A stretch of DNA of 32,355 nucleotides, from positions 1 through 32,355 of the forward strand of contig JAUYJC010000208.1 of assembly GCA_030688735.1 (NCBI GenBank). The letters run 5' to 3'. This document shows, piece by piece, positions 11,105 to 22,080 of this stretch. Each line of letters starts with the position of its first letter. The first letter of the stretch is position 1. The position numbers and the translations under genes were made by a program. Source of the stretch: Deltaproteobacteria bacterium (GTDB taxonomy: Bacteria; Desulfobacterota; Binatia; UBA9968). Below the pieces are notes generated by a model. That model had not been told where the DNA came from. It worked only from the letters and a program-made list of their open reading frames with translations, and searched no databases.

Positions 11105-11224
11105 AACGGGTACTACAAATCAGGTGTAAAATAGCATTCTTTCAAAAGGCTGTAAAGTAACGGGCATGAAACTTGCTTAAAAACATTCAATTCCTCTTCA
11201 AATCTAGCGATTAACAATTGGCGG

Positions 11225-11740
11225 TCAAATCCTTCGGCGATCTTGCGTGCTGATGATTAGTTCCGAAATCTCTCGCACGGCTCCACGTCCACCCTTGGCT
11301 TCTGTCACGTAATCGACGAGGGGGCGAACCCCTGGCCAGCCGTTTGGCACCGTAATTGCTAACCCCACTGCACGCAATATCGGGATATCCATGATATCGT
11401 CTCCGACGTAGGCGATATTCTCATTTTTTAGTCCGGTTCTTCTCTTGATCCGTTCATAGGTCTCCGCCTTTTCCCCGACTCCCTGATAGACCAATTTGAC
11501 GCCGAGCTCTCGGGCGCGTTGACGCACCGCGCCGGATGAGCGGCCGCTCACGAACCCAACTTCGACACCCGCGCGTCGCAAGAGCGTGATGCCCTGGCCG
11601 TCGCGCACGTCAAATCGTTTGCTCTCGACCCCTCGATCATCGATATAGATACCGCCGTCGGTGAGGACGCCGTCGACATCGAGCAAAAGGAGTTTGATCT
11701 CTTGGGCTTTTTTGCGCAGGCCCGCGGAAATAGCTTTCAC
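11225..11740 (-). CDS. kdsC: 3-deoxy-D-manno-octulosonate 8-phosphate phosphatase (GTG start preferred)
   Basis: IKLLLLDVDGVLTDGGIYIDDRGVESKRFDVRDGQGI...NIAYVGDDIMDIPIL. The GTG at 11740 avoids overlap with kdsD; the track's longer start is 11791. Confidence 0.92.
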   Translation of the reverse strand: MKAISAGLRKKAQEIKLLLLDVDGVLTDGGIYIDDRGVESKRFDVRDGQGITLLRRAGVEVGFVSGRSSGAVRQRARELGVKLVYQGVGEKAETYERIKRRTGLKNENIAYVGDDIMDIPILRAVGLAITVPNGWPGVRPLVDYVTEAKGGRGAVREISELIISTQDRRRI

Positions 11741-11747
11741 GGGGAAA

Positions 11748-12722
11748 TCATACAAGCCCGGATTTGACCAGATCGTGGAGATGGATAACACCCAGAGGCG
11801 ATCGAGTTCCGTTCTTCAAAACAAAGAGCGATGTTATCGCGTACTGTTCCATGACGGCGACCGCTTCCGTCGCCAATTTTGTCGCCGGGATGGTTTTCGG
11901 GTCGCAGGTCATCAGATCTCTTGCTTTCAGATTGAAGATATCGCGATGGCGCTCAAGGGCGCGCCGCAAATCTCCGTCGGTGATGATACCGACAAATTTT
12001 CCCTGAGAATCGACGACGCCGGTCACTCCCAACCGCTTGGCGGTGATCTCAAAGAGAGCTTCTTTCATCGGCGCATCCTGGTTCACGAGCGGCAATTGAT
12101 CTCCGCGGTGCATCAAGTCTTCCACGAGCAGCAGCAGCTTGCGCCCCAAGATCCCACCGGGATGGCGCATCGCAAAGTCCTCTTCCTTAAATCCCCTTTT
12201 CTCCAGTAGCACCACCGCCAAGGCGTCGCCCATCGCCAACGCCGCTGTTGTGCTCGCGGTCGGCGCCAGGCCGAGCGGACAGGCCTCTTCGGCGACGCCC
12301 ACATCGAGAACCACGTCGCCGGCCTGAGCCAACGTCGAGTCCGGCTTGCCGGTCATTACGATCAGCTTGAATTCATGCCGCTTGAAGTGCGGCAGCAGCT
12401 TCAGGATCTCGTCGGTGTCACCGCTATTGGAAACCGCCAGGATCAAGTCCCCCTTCATGACCATGCCGATGTCGCCATGCACGGCGTCGCCCGAATGGAG
12501 AAAGAAAGACGGTGTGCCGGTGCTCGCCAGGGTCGCCGAGATCTTTCGGCCGATCAACCCCGACTTTCCCATTCCGGTTACGACCACTTTACCCTGGCAG
12601 CTGTGGAGCAATTCGATGGCCCGGGCGAAATTGTCGTCAAGCCGATCGATCATCGACGTAATGCCCCGCGCTTCGATTTCGAGGACAGTTTTGGCCCGCT
12701 GCAGAAGAACGGATTTACTCAC
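11748..12722 (-). CDS. kdsD: Arabinose-5-phosphate isomerase (KdsD/KpsF family, SIS plus CBS domains)
   Basis: 324 aa; KVVVTGMGKSGLIGRKISATLASTGTPSFFLHSGDAVHGDIGMV; tandem CBS domains at the C-terminus. Confidence 0.94.
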   Translation of the reverse strand: MSKSVLLQRAKTVLEIEARGITSMIDRLDDNFARAIELLHSCQGKVVVTGMGKSGLIGRKISATLASTGTPSFFLHSGDAVHGDIGMVMKGDLILAVSNSGDTDEILKLLPHFKRHEFKLIVMTGKPDSTLAQAGDVVLDVGVAEEACPLGLAPTASTTAALAMGDALAVVLLEKRGFKEEDFAMRHPGGILGRKLLLLVEDLMHRGDQLPLVNQDAPMKEALFEITAKRLGVTGVVDSQGKFVGIITDGDLRRALERHRDIFNLKARDLMTCDPKTIPATKLATEAVAVMEQYAITSLFVLKNGTRSPLGVIHLHDLVKSGLV

Positions 12723-12731
12723 GGAGTCGAA

Positions 12732-13571
12732 TTACCCTTTCTGAATTTCGTCAAGCCGTTTGACGACCCGGAGAAGCCCTTCGAATTGCCCAAGCGGTAA
12801 CGAGTTCGGTCCGTCGCTCAACGCATGATCCGGATCTTCATGGACTTCCATAAAAAGCGCATCGACACCGGCAGCGACACCCGCCCGCGCCAGCGGTGCG
12901 ATGTATTTCCTATCACCGCCGGAAGCCTTTCCCAAGCCGCCGGGAAGCTGCAAGCTATGCGTGGCATCGAAGACCACGGGATAGCCAAGCTCGCGCATGA
13001 TCACGAGCGAGCGCATGTCGGAGACTAAATTGTTATAGCCGAACGAGACCCCACGCTCCGTCAGCAACACTTGCTGGTTACCCGTCGCAAGAATTTTTTC
13101 AAGGACGTTGCCGATATCCCAGGGGGCGAGAAACTGCCCTTTTTTGACGTTGACCACCCGCCCCGACTGCGCCACGGCGGTCACGAAGTCGGTTTGCCGG
13201 CAAAGAAACGCGGGAATCTGCAGCACATCCGCGATTTCCTTCACGGCGCCCACTTGTTCGATTTCATGAACGTCGGTGAGAATCGGCACGCCGACCTGCT
13301 TTTTTACCTCCGCGAGGATCTTGAGCCCCGCTTCCAGCCCAGGTCCACGGTAGGATTCCCCCGAGGAGCGGTTAGCCTTGTCATAGGATGACTTGAAGAT
13401 GAAGGGAACGCCGGCGCGCTCGGCGGCTTGTTTGAGCAGCGTAGCGTGCTTCAAAGCCGAATCCCGGCTCTCGATCACGCAGGGGCCGGCGATGATCGCC
13501 AGGGGGTTGCCCCCGCCGATCTCAATATTCCCGACTTTCACTTTCTTGGTGACCATGGGCGGGAGAGTCAA
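12732..13571 (-). CDS. kdsA: 2-dehydro-3-deoxyphosphooctonate aldolase (KDO-8-P synthase)
   Basis: 279 aa; IIAGPCVIESRDSALKHA, IFKSSYDKANRSSGESYRGPGLEAGL, DATHSLQLPGG. Confidence 0.95.
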   Translation of the reverse strand: MTLPPMVTKKVKVGNIEIGGGNPLAIIAGPCVIESRDSALKHATLLKQAAERAGVPFIFKSSYDKANRSSGESYRGPGLEAGLKILAEVKKQVGVPILTDVHEIEQVGAVKEIADVLQIPAFLCRQTDFVTAVAQSGRVVNVKKGQFLAPWDIGNVLEKILATGNQQVLLTERGVSFGYNNLVSDMRSLVIMRELGYPVVFDATHSLQLPGGLGKASGGDRKYIAPLARAGVAAGVDALFMEVHEDPDHALSDGPNSLPLGQFEGLLRVVKRLDEIQKG

Positions 13572-13584
13572 GCTTGCGGAATCT

Positions 13585-15988
<2,404 letters not shown>

Positions 15989-16253
15989 CAGTTCACAGTT
16001 TCGGACGCGCCAGGACTGGTGAGAGAGGACTCAAAGTTGCGTTCTCGTCCCCAAAAATAGAAAACCGCAATGGCTCTCCGGGAAAGCGCATCACGGAATT
16101 TGAATATACGCCCACAGGCAAAGTGTGTCAATGAGATTCATCCAAGATCGCGCATTGCCGAGCAACTTTTTCTCCTTCGACAACCTGGTCCGCGTCACCA
16201 TCACTGCCGCTTGACTTTCCGCGTCGGTATCGTGATAGGAGTTAAATCAACTG

Positions 16254-17231
16254 TTGGCGCTGAGAACGCGCGACTTTGAATTTTCGCAAAAGCCTGTGAG
16301 GGATAACTTGATCAAGATTAACGCCGGGTTCGCCACCATCGGCCAGGGCGCGGGGCCAATGATGGTGACGTGGAAAGCCGGGCTGTTTCAGAAACATGGA
16401 CTGGATATCGACCGGCCGCGCATCATGGGCGGCGCGAAGGGAGTCGTCCGCGGCTTGATGTCGAGTGAAATTCAATTCGGCAACATGGCCGCGCCGGCGC
16501 CGCTGCGCGCGAACTTGAAGAGCGAAGCGGACATCGTTTTTCTTACCGGCGGCATCAATCAGCAGTTCATCATGGGGAGACCGGGCATCAATAGCCGCGA
16601 GGAGTTGGCGGGGAAAAGAATCGGCTTTGTCGGCGACGGCGGCTTGAATGACGCGCTGGTGAGATTCATCATCGAGAAGTTGGCAGCGGCGGGGACCAAA
16701 GGCTTGCGTGAGGAACCGATTGCGGGCGGCAGCGACGTCCAGTTATTGCTAAACGGCGATTGCGATGCCGTCGTCATCACGCCGCCGGAGTCCATCGACG
16801 CCCAAAGAAAAGGTTGCAAGGTCCTCGTGGACTTCGCCGAATACGGCTTGAACTATGCCCTCGGCGGCATCGCCGCGCGCCGCGACTACGTCGAGCGAAA
16901 CCCTGAAATTACGAGGAAATTCATCAAAGCTTACGTCGAAGGCATGCACCGTTATCGCACCGACCGCGAGTTCACCGTTGGCGTTCAGGCCGAGTATAGC
17001 GGCATCGCGGACCGAACCGTTGCCGAGGAAACCTACGACCTGACTCAGCCGGGGATGCCGCAGGTACCTTACCCCGTGGTCTCGGCTCTGCAGACACTGC
17101 TCGATTTCATGTCCAAGGATCTTGCCGAGGCGAAAGACGCCGACGCGCGGCGATTTGTCGACGACCGGTTTGTCCGCGAGCTGGACGACAGCGGCTTTAT
17201 CGCCGCGCTTCCCGACCGCAATCACTCATAG
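16254..17231 (+). CDS. ABC-type nitrate/sulfonate/taurine-like (NMT1/THI5-type) substrate-binding protein, no obvious signal peptide
   Basis: GFATIGQGAGPMMVTWKAGLFQKHGLDIDRPRIMGGAKGVVRGLMSSEIQFGNMAAPA...LAGKRIGFVGDGGLNDALVRFII. The start may instead be GTG at 16296. Confidence 0.8.
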   Translation: MALRTRDFEFSQKPVRDNLIKINAGFATIGQGAGPMMVTWKAGLFQKHGLDIDRPRIMGGAKGVVRGLMSSEIQFGNMAAPAPLRANLKSEADIVFLTGGINQQFIMGRPGINSREELAGKRIGFVGDGGLNDALVRFIIEKLAAAGTKGLREEPIAGGSDVQLLLNGDCDAVVITPPESIDAQRKGCKVLVDFAEYGLNYALGGIAARRDYVERNPEITRKFIKAYVEGMHRYRTDREFTVGVQAEYSGIADRTVAEETYDLTQPGMPQVPYPVVSALQTLLDFMSKDLAEAKDADARRFVDDRFVRELDDSGFIAALPDRNHS

Positions 17232-17237
17232 AGAAGC

Positions 17238-18263
17238 ATGGCACCCTCAACGATCACTACGGCGCAAACCTGGCTGGCCTTCGCACTGCCGTTGCTTCTC
17301 GCCAGCTCCTTTTCACCCACCCTGGCCGCCACGACGGACGCGGTAATCGACGCGGCGAAGCGTGAAGGCGAGGTTGTCTATTACGCGTCGATGAATTTGA
17401 GCGAAGCCAACGCCCTCATCAGCGAATTTGAGAAGCGCCACCCGTATGTCAAGGTCAAGCTTCAGCGCAGCGGCAGCGAGAAGCTCCTGACCCGAGTCCT
17501 GACCGAAGCCCGCGCTAAGAAATCCTTCGCCGACGTGATCCAGACCGTCGAATTCAGCATGCATATCTTTAGCCGCGGCGGCCTGCTGGCGCGTTACATC
17601 CCGCAAGCGAATTCTTTCTACCCGAGGGATTTTAAGGAAGAGGGGTTCTGGACGACGGTCTACTACAATGCCTATGTCACCGCCTACAACACCCGGCTCG
17701 TGCCGTCGCGCCTGCTGCCCAAAACCTACGACGATCTGCTCGATGCCAAGTGGAAAGGCAAGATGATGATGGAAGGAACCAAGGCGGAATGGTTCGCCGG
17801 TCTGCTGCAAATCATGGGACAGGAGCGCGGGTTAAAGTACATGCGCGATCTCGCCAGACAGCAGCCGAGCCCGCGCGAGGGGCATGAACTCTTGGCTCAA
17901 CTCGTCGCCGCCGGTGAAGGGGTCATGGACATCAATATTCCCGCCTCCTCCGCAGAACGGATGAAGGAAAGAGGCGCGCCCATCGATTGGATAGCTCTAG
18001 GTCCCGCCCCTGCCGTCATGGTCGGCATCGGATTATCGGCGCAAGCGGCGCATCCCAACGCGGCCAAATTGTTCTTGGACTTTGTACTCTCCCGCGAGGG
18101 GCAGAAACTAGCGCAAACCCCAGGGCGATTCGTCGCCCGCGCCGACCTAGCCGCGGAAGCATCGAGCGCGACAAGAGAGATCAAGATGGTGCCCGTCAAC
18201 CCGGCCCTGGCAGAGAGGTTAGACGAATACGCCAAACAACTGCGATCAATTTTTGGCACCTAA
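17238..18263 (+). CDS. Extracellular solute-binding protein family 1 (Fe3+-type) with signal peptide
   Basis: LAFALPLLLASSFSPTLAA signal; AKREGEVVYYASMNLSEANALISEFEKRHPYVKVKLQRSGSEKLLTRVLTEARAKKSFADVI. Confidence 0.85.
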   Translation: MAPSTITTAQTWLAFALPLLLASSFSPTLAATTDAVIDAAKREGEVVYYASMNLSEANALISEFEKRHPYVKVKLQRSGSEKLLTRVLTEARAKKSFADVIQTVEFSMHIFSRGGLLARYIPQANSFYPRDFKEEGFWTTVYYNAYVTAYNTRLVPSRLLPKTYDDLLDAKWKGKMMMEGTKAEWFAGLLQIMGQERGLKYMRDLARQQPSPREGHELLAQLVAAGEGVMDINIPASSAERMKERGAPIDWIALGPAPAVMVGIGLSAQAAHPNAAKLFLDFVLSREGQKLAQTPGRFVARADLAAEASSATREIKMVPVNPALAERLDEYAKQLRSIFGT

Positions 18264-18326
18264 GATATCCTCTTTGCATTGGTCATATTAGTCCTATAGG
18301 ACCTATTCTGAACTGAGGAGAAAACC

Positions 18327-19100
18327 ATGCGCATCATGTTTTTGAACCACTCGTTTCGCCGTCATTCGCCCGAGCTGGAAGCTCACATCATTGAGCTGCT
18401 CAAGAGCTACGCCTCGCCTGATACCGTCTTCGAGCTCGGCTATCCAGAAGATCTCGGCGGCGGCGAAGTGCTAGCATTGCTCGAACAGCGCAAGGCGCTG
18501 TCGGGCCTGCACCATATTCTAGAAACGCCGGCGCTGGTCAAGAAAGCCATCGAGGCCGAGCGTCTCGGTTTCGACGCGGTGATTCAGAGCAACACCTTCG
18601 ATCCCGGGGTCGAAGCGAGCCGCTTGGCCGTGCGCATGCCGGTGATCGGTCTATTGCGCGCGTCGCTCCACTTCGCGGCCAGTATCTGCGACCGCTTCGG
18701 CCTCATCGTGCCGCTGGAAACGCACATGCCGCACACCATGAGATTGGTGCAGACCTACGGTATGGCACCGTTTGTCTGCGGCATCAGAACCGTTGGCCTG
18801 TACGATACCGGCGATCTCTCCGGCTACCATGATGTCGTCATCGAGCGCACCCTGGCGGTCGGCAAGGAGCTAGTCCAGCAAGGCGCCCAGGCGATCATTC
18901 CCTTGGGCGGGAAAATCTATCCCTATGTCGTCACGCCGCAAGAGCTAGAACCCCATCTCGGCGTTCCCGTCATCAACACCAAGGCCGTCGGCGTCAGCCA
19001 CGCCGAATTGATGGTGCGCTCAAAGATCAGTCACAGCGCAAATGCCTATCCTTGCCCCACGGGATTAAATCCAGAGTTGGTGTCGCAGCGCTCAAAGTAG
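18327..19100 (+). CDS. Aspartate/glutamate/hydantoin racemase-fold family protein
   Basis: 257 aa; LGFDAVIQSNTFDPGVEASRLAVRMPVIGLLRASLHFAASICDRFGLI; GAQAIIPLGGKIYPYV; good SD (GAGGAG) upstream. Confidence 0.75.
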   Translation: MRIMFLNHSFRRHSPELEAHIIELLKSYASPDTVFELGYPEDLGGGEVLALLEQRKALSGLHHILETPALVKKAIEAERLGFDAVIQSNTFDPGVEASRLAVRMPVIGLLRASLHFAASICDRFGLIVPLETHMPHTMRLVQTYGMAPFVCGIRTVGLYDTGDLSGYHDVVIERTLAVGKELVQQGAQAIIPLGGKIYPYVVTPQELEPHLGVPVINTKAVGVSHAELMVRSKISHSANAYPCPTGLNPELVSQRSK

Positions 19101-19151
19101 GATTCAGTCGCCGCTGTGATATGGAGCGCGAACTGATTCGCACACGAGGAT

Positions 19152-20252
19152 ATGACCATGATCATCGACGCCGACGGCCATTTTTTCGAGACCGAAGAGA
19201 TCTATGAAAAATACATGGAACCGCCGCTCAGAAATTATCGCCCGCGGCTGCTATCCGACGACCAGGGATTCAACTTCTGGGTGGTTGACGGCCAAACCCC
19301 CTACAAAAGGCCATCGATCAGAGGCGCCGGCGCCCCCGGCACCGCCGCCCCTCCCGGCAAAGCGATCCAATCGGCCCGTCGGGCTTCCGTCGGCAGTCAG
19401 ACGTTGACGAACCTCAAAGAACGACTCGACGATCTCGACAAAGAAGGTATCGACCTGCAATTCATCTACCCGAGTTTCCTCCTCCACGTTAATGCGTGGC
19501 CGGATGGAATCTTGGCTAACGGAGTCTGCCGCGCCTATAACACGTGGCTCGCCGAAGTCTGCAAAATGGCGCCGGACCGGCTCCAAGGGGTTGGCGTGGT
19601 CTCCCTGCAAGACCCCGAAGGAGCGGCCAAGGAGCTGGCGCGCATCAAAGAACTGGGAATGAAATCTGTCATGATCAACGGCACCGTCGGGGCGAAACGG
19701 CTGGATCATCCCGATCACGATCCGTTTTTTGCCGAAGCGAACCGCTTGAAAATGCCGATCGCGGTCCATTTCAGCCTCCAATTTCCCGTCGTCGACCAAA
19801 TGTTCGAGCACCACTTTCCCAACCGGGTGCTGGCCGGCATCTTTCCGATCATGGCCGGCCTCACCAGCGTGCTTTGTTCAGGATTGTTGGATCGTTATGA
19901 GAACCTGACCTTCGCCTTCCTCGAGGGCGGCATCAGCTGGGTGCCGGCACATGTGGAACGGATGGATGATCATTTCGCGAATCCGCGTTATGGCGCCAGG
20001 GATCTGATCAGCCATCCGCCCAGCGATTATTTAAAGTCAGGCCGAATCTTTTTCGGCTGTGAGGGGAACGAATCTTTCCTCGGTCGCGTCGTGGACGAGA
20101 TCGGCGAGGATCTTTTCATGTTCTCGTCCGACTATCCGCACGCGGACCGGACGGAAGGAACGGCTAAATACCTGAAAGAGCGCGACGATATCTCTGCAAC
20201 CGTTCGAGCAAAACTGCTGGAAGATAACGCTCGAAGTTTCTACGGATTTTGA
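19152..20252 (+). CDS. Amidohydrolase family protein (COG2159 type)
   Basis: 366 aa; MIIDADGHFFE; RLDDLDKEGIDLQFIYPSF; FAFLEGGISWVPAHVERMDDHF; MFSSDYPHAD; LLEDNARSFYGF. Confidence 0.88.
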   Translation: MTMIIDADGHFFETEEIYEKYMEPPLRNYRPRLLSDDQGFNFWVVDGQTPYKRPSIRGAGAPGTAAPPGKAIQSARRASVGSQTLTNLKERLDDLDKEGIDLQFIYPSFLLHVNAWPDGILANGVCRAYNTWLAEVCKMAPDRLQGVGVVSLQDPEGAAKELARIKELGMKSVMINGTVGAKRLDHPDHDPFFAEANRLKMPIAVHFSLQFPVVDQMFEHHFPNRVLAGIFPIMAGLTSVLCSGLLDRYENLTFAFLEGGISWVPAHVERMDDHFANPRYGARDLISHPPSDYLKSGRIFFGCEGNESFLGRVVDEIGEDLFMFSSDYPHADRTEGTAKYLKERDDISATVRAKLLEDNARSFYGF

Positions 20253-20396
20253 TCTGGCATTTTTGCTCTTTTTCGCTGGACAGGAAAATCCTAATTTAAA
20301 ATTGGATTCTAAATTTGCGTGCTTTTATTCAGTTTCATGGTCATTTGAAGCAATTCTGAGTTTCTACGTCTAAATGGCACGAGAGGAGGTGATACT

Positions 20397-20774
20397 GTGA
20401 AAAACATGCTTAAGGTTTTAGTTATCGCATTAACTGCCCTAGCTTTTAGCGGTGCCAGCTTTGCAGCCGATACGGCAACGAAGACAACCACAAAGTCCGA
20501 AAAGCCGACGGCGATGAGCGCCACGGGTGCGGTTACAGCGATGGATGCCAAGGCGGGTACGCTGACCGTCAAGACAGATGATAAAGCCCTCGACCTGACC
20601 GCTAGTTCCAAAGCGAAAAAAGCTCTGGGGAAGGTCAAGGTAGGTGATACGGTTAAGGTTTCCTACACCGAGAAAGATGGAAAGATGAACGCCAGCTCCA
20701 TCTCTGTCGTTAAGGCCCCAGCCACGGCTAAGGCGGCAGGTGACATGATGGGAAAAAAGCCTGCAACGAAGTAG
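20397..20774 (+). CDS. Small Ala/Lys-rich secreted protein, DUF5666-like OB-fold (GTG start)
   Basis: Strong SD GAGGAGGT at 20383-20390; signal peptide VKNMLKVLVIALTALAFSGASFAA; TGAVTAMDAKAGTLTVKTDDKALDLTAS...VGDTVKVSYTEKDGKMNASSI. Confidence 0.75.
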   Translation: MKNMLKVLVIALTALAFSGASFAADTATKTTTKSEKPTAMSATGAVTAMDAKAGTLTVKTDDKALDLTASSKAKKALGKVKVGDTVKVSYTEKDGKMNASSISVVKAPATAKAAGDMMGKKPATK

Positions 20775-20800
20775 CCATTATTCGTGAGACTTTAAAAGAG

Positions 20801-20835
20801 GGATAGTAGCACAATCTGCTATCCTTCTTTTTTTT
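20801..20835 (+). terminator. Rho-independent terminator
   Basis: GGATAGtaGCA...TGCTATCC stem-loop followed by TTCTTTTTTTT, just after the 20397..20774 CDS. Confidence 0.75.
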
Positions 20836-21020
20836 GGCTTATTCTGCATCCCTCCAATAGCTAGATCAGTCTTCTTTGCCCAAAAGACGCGAAGCCCTGT
20901 CAACTCTTATAAGAATGTAACCCAGGGGTAAGTCTTGCTTTAACCCCACTCAATATTATAAAATTTCTGCATCTGGCGTAGGGTTCCTTGTTGATTGGTG
21001 CGCTGAAAGGAGGAGTGGAG

Positions 21021-21203
21021 ATGGACCTGCCGAAATGCCAAAAGTGCAATGACGGGGTGCTTATCCCCCTATCAGACTACGGGCAGGATGGGGCTTCAGT
21101 GATATTCAAGGCCTGGGCCTGTACGAATCCGGACTGCGGCTTTTCACTCCGGGTAGATAAAGGCGAAGTCACTTACGGCAGGAGGATCGAGCCCAAGCAC
21201 TAA
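21021..21203 (+). CDS. Small zinc-ribbon-like protein
   Basis: MDLPKCQKCNDGVLIPLSDYGQDGASVIFKAWACTNPDCGFSLRVDKGEVTYGRRIEPKH. CxxC plus CxxxxC; AAAGGAGGAG SD upstream of ATG 21021. The track's 20988 start is less likely. Confidence 0.7.
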   Translation: MDLPKCQKCNDGVLIPLSDYGQDGASVIFKAWACTNPDCGFSLRVDKGEVTYGRRIEPKH

Positions 21204-21377
21204 GTCAATCGTCGAAATTTGCCCTTCCTAATTTTCCTTGCGCAGCGATCGCATCGATGGCGACCGGCGACCTTCATCGCTCATCGGTAGTAACCGTTAT
21301 GAGGGCATGCTCCGGTTAAAACTCTGAATCGCCCGCCCGAACAGCTCACAGCCTTTTTTCAACGCTTCTAAACATTT

Positions 21378-21953
21378 TTATTGCGTTGCTGCGTCGGTGG
21401 CGTAGCGTCTGAGAATTTCCGGCGCGATCCACTCATGTCCGGCCTCGTCGGCCAGCAACGTGTCGCGATAAATGGAAGCGGTTTTCGGATCGATGGGCGC
21501 TACCCTTTCGATGAAAGACCTGGAGGTTCTCGGAAAGAACTCCTCATGTCCGAATTGCACGCTGGCGATCAACTCGCAGAGCGAAGTCAACGACGCGTGA
21601 AAATCCCACAGCTCTTTCAATTCCGGCAGCGGTTGGTTCCACAGCGCATCGGGATCGCCGTTTAGCTCCTTGATTCTTTGGCGCAGAATCGAGGTATGCT
21701 TGAGCTCGTTGGCGACATACTCCGACATCGGCTGTTGCAGATCCAGATCGGGGATTTGACCGACCCATCTCACCGTGACTTCCGCCGCCTTTCGTTCCAT
21801 CACCACGCCGAACTGAAGCCGGCGCAAGACGATTGCCGGGCTAAGCGGCTTCTCGGCTCCATAGCTTTTTCTCTCGGCGTTCAGCTTTTCCCAAAACGCT
21901 TCACGGTACTCGGCCAATCGATTGAGGAACTCCGCCGCATTCAGAGCTTCCAT
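21378..21953 (-). CDS. Ferritin-like/di-metal helical-bundle protein
   Basis: Start at ATG 21953 (MEALNAAEFLNRL). E/ExxH pattern: VVMERKAAEV..YVANELKHTSIL..FGHEEFF..LLADEAGHEWIAPE. Confidence 0.6.
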   Translation of the reverse strand: MEALNAAEFLNRLAEYREAFWEKLNAERKSYGAEKPLSPAIVLRRLQFGVVMERKAAEVTVRWVGQIPDLDLQQPMSEYVANELKHTSILRQRIKELNGDPDALWNQPLPELKELWDFHASLTSLCELIASVQFGHEEFFPRTSRSFIERVAPIDPKTASIYRDTLLADEAGHEWIAPEILRRYATDAATQ

Positions 21954-22080
21954 TTTTAACCTCCCACGAACAACACCAGGGTGATTGACTTGGGAAATCT
22001 TTTGGGTTTTAACAATACAGGATTTTTCTTTTTCGTAAAACCGCTTCGACTGATTGCCGTCGGCTCGAAGATACCTTCCC

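Noticed and set aside
18274-18310. TCCTATAGGA palindrome before the racemase-like gene as an operator
   Set aside because: Short palindrome (TTAGTCCTATAGGACCTATT) with no matching regulator or second site; too weak to claim.
20273-20290. CTGGACAGGAAA shared between 20273 and 31337
   Set aside because: A 12-mer match without extended homology; likely chance.
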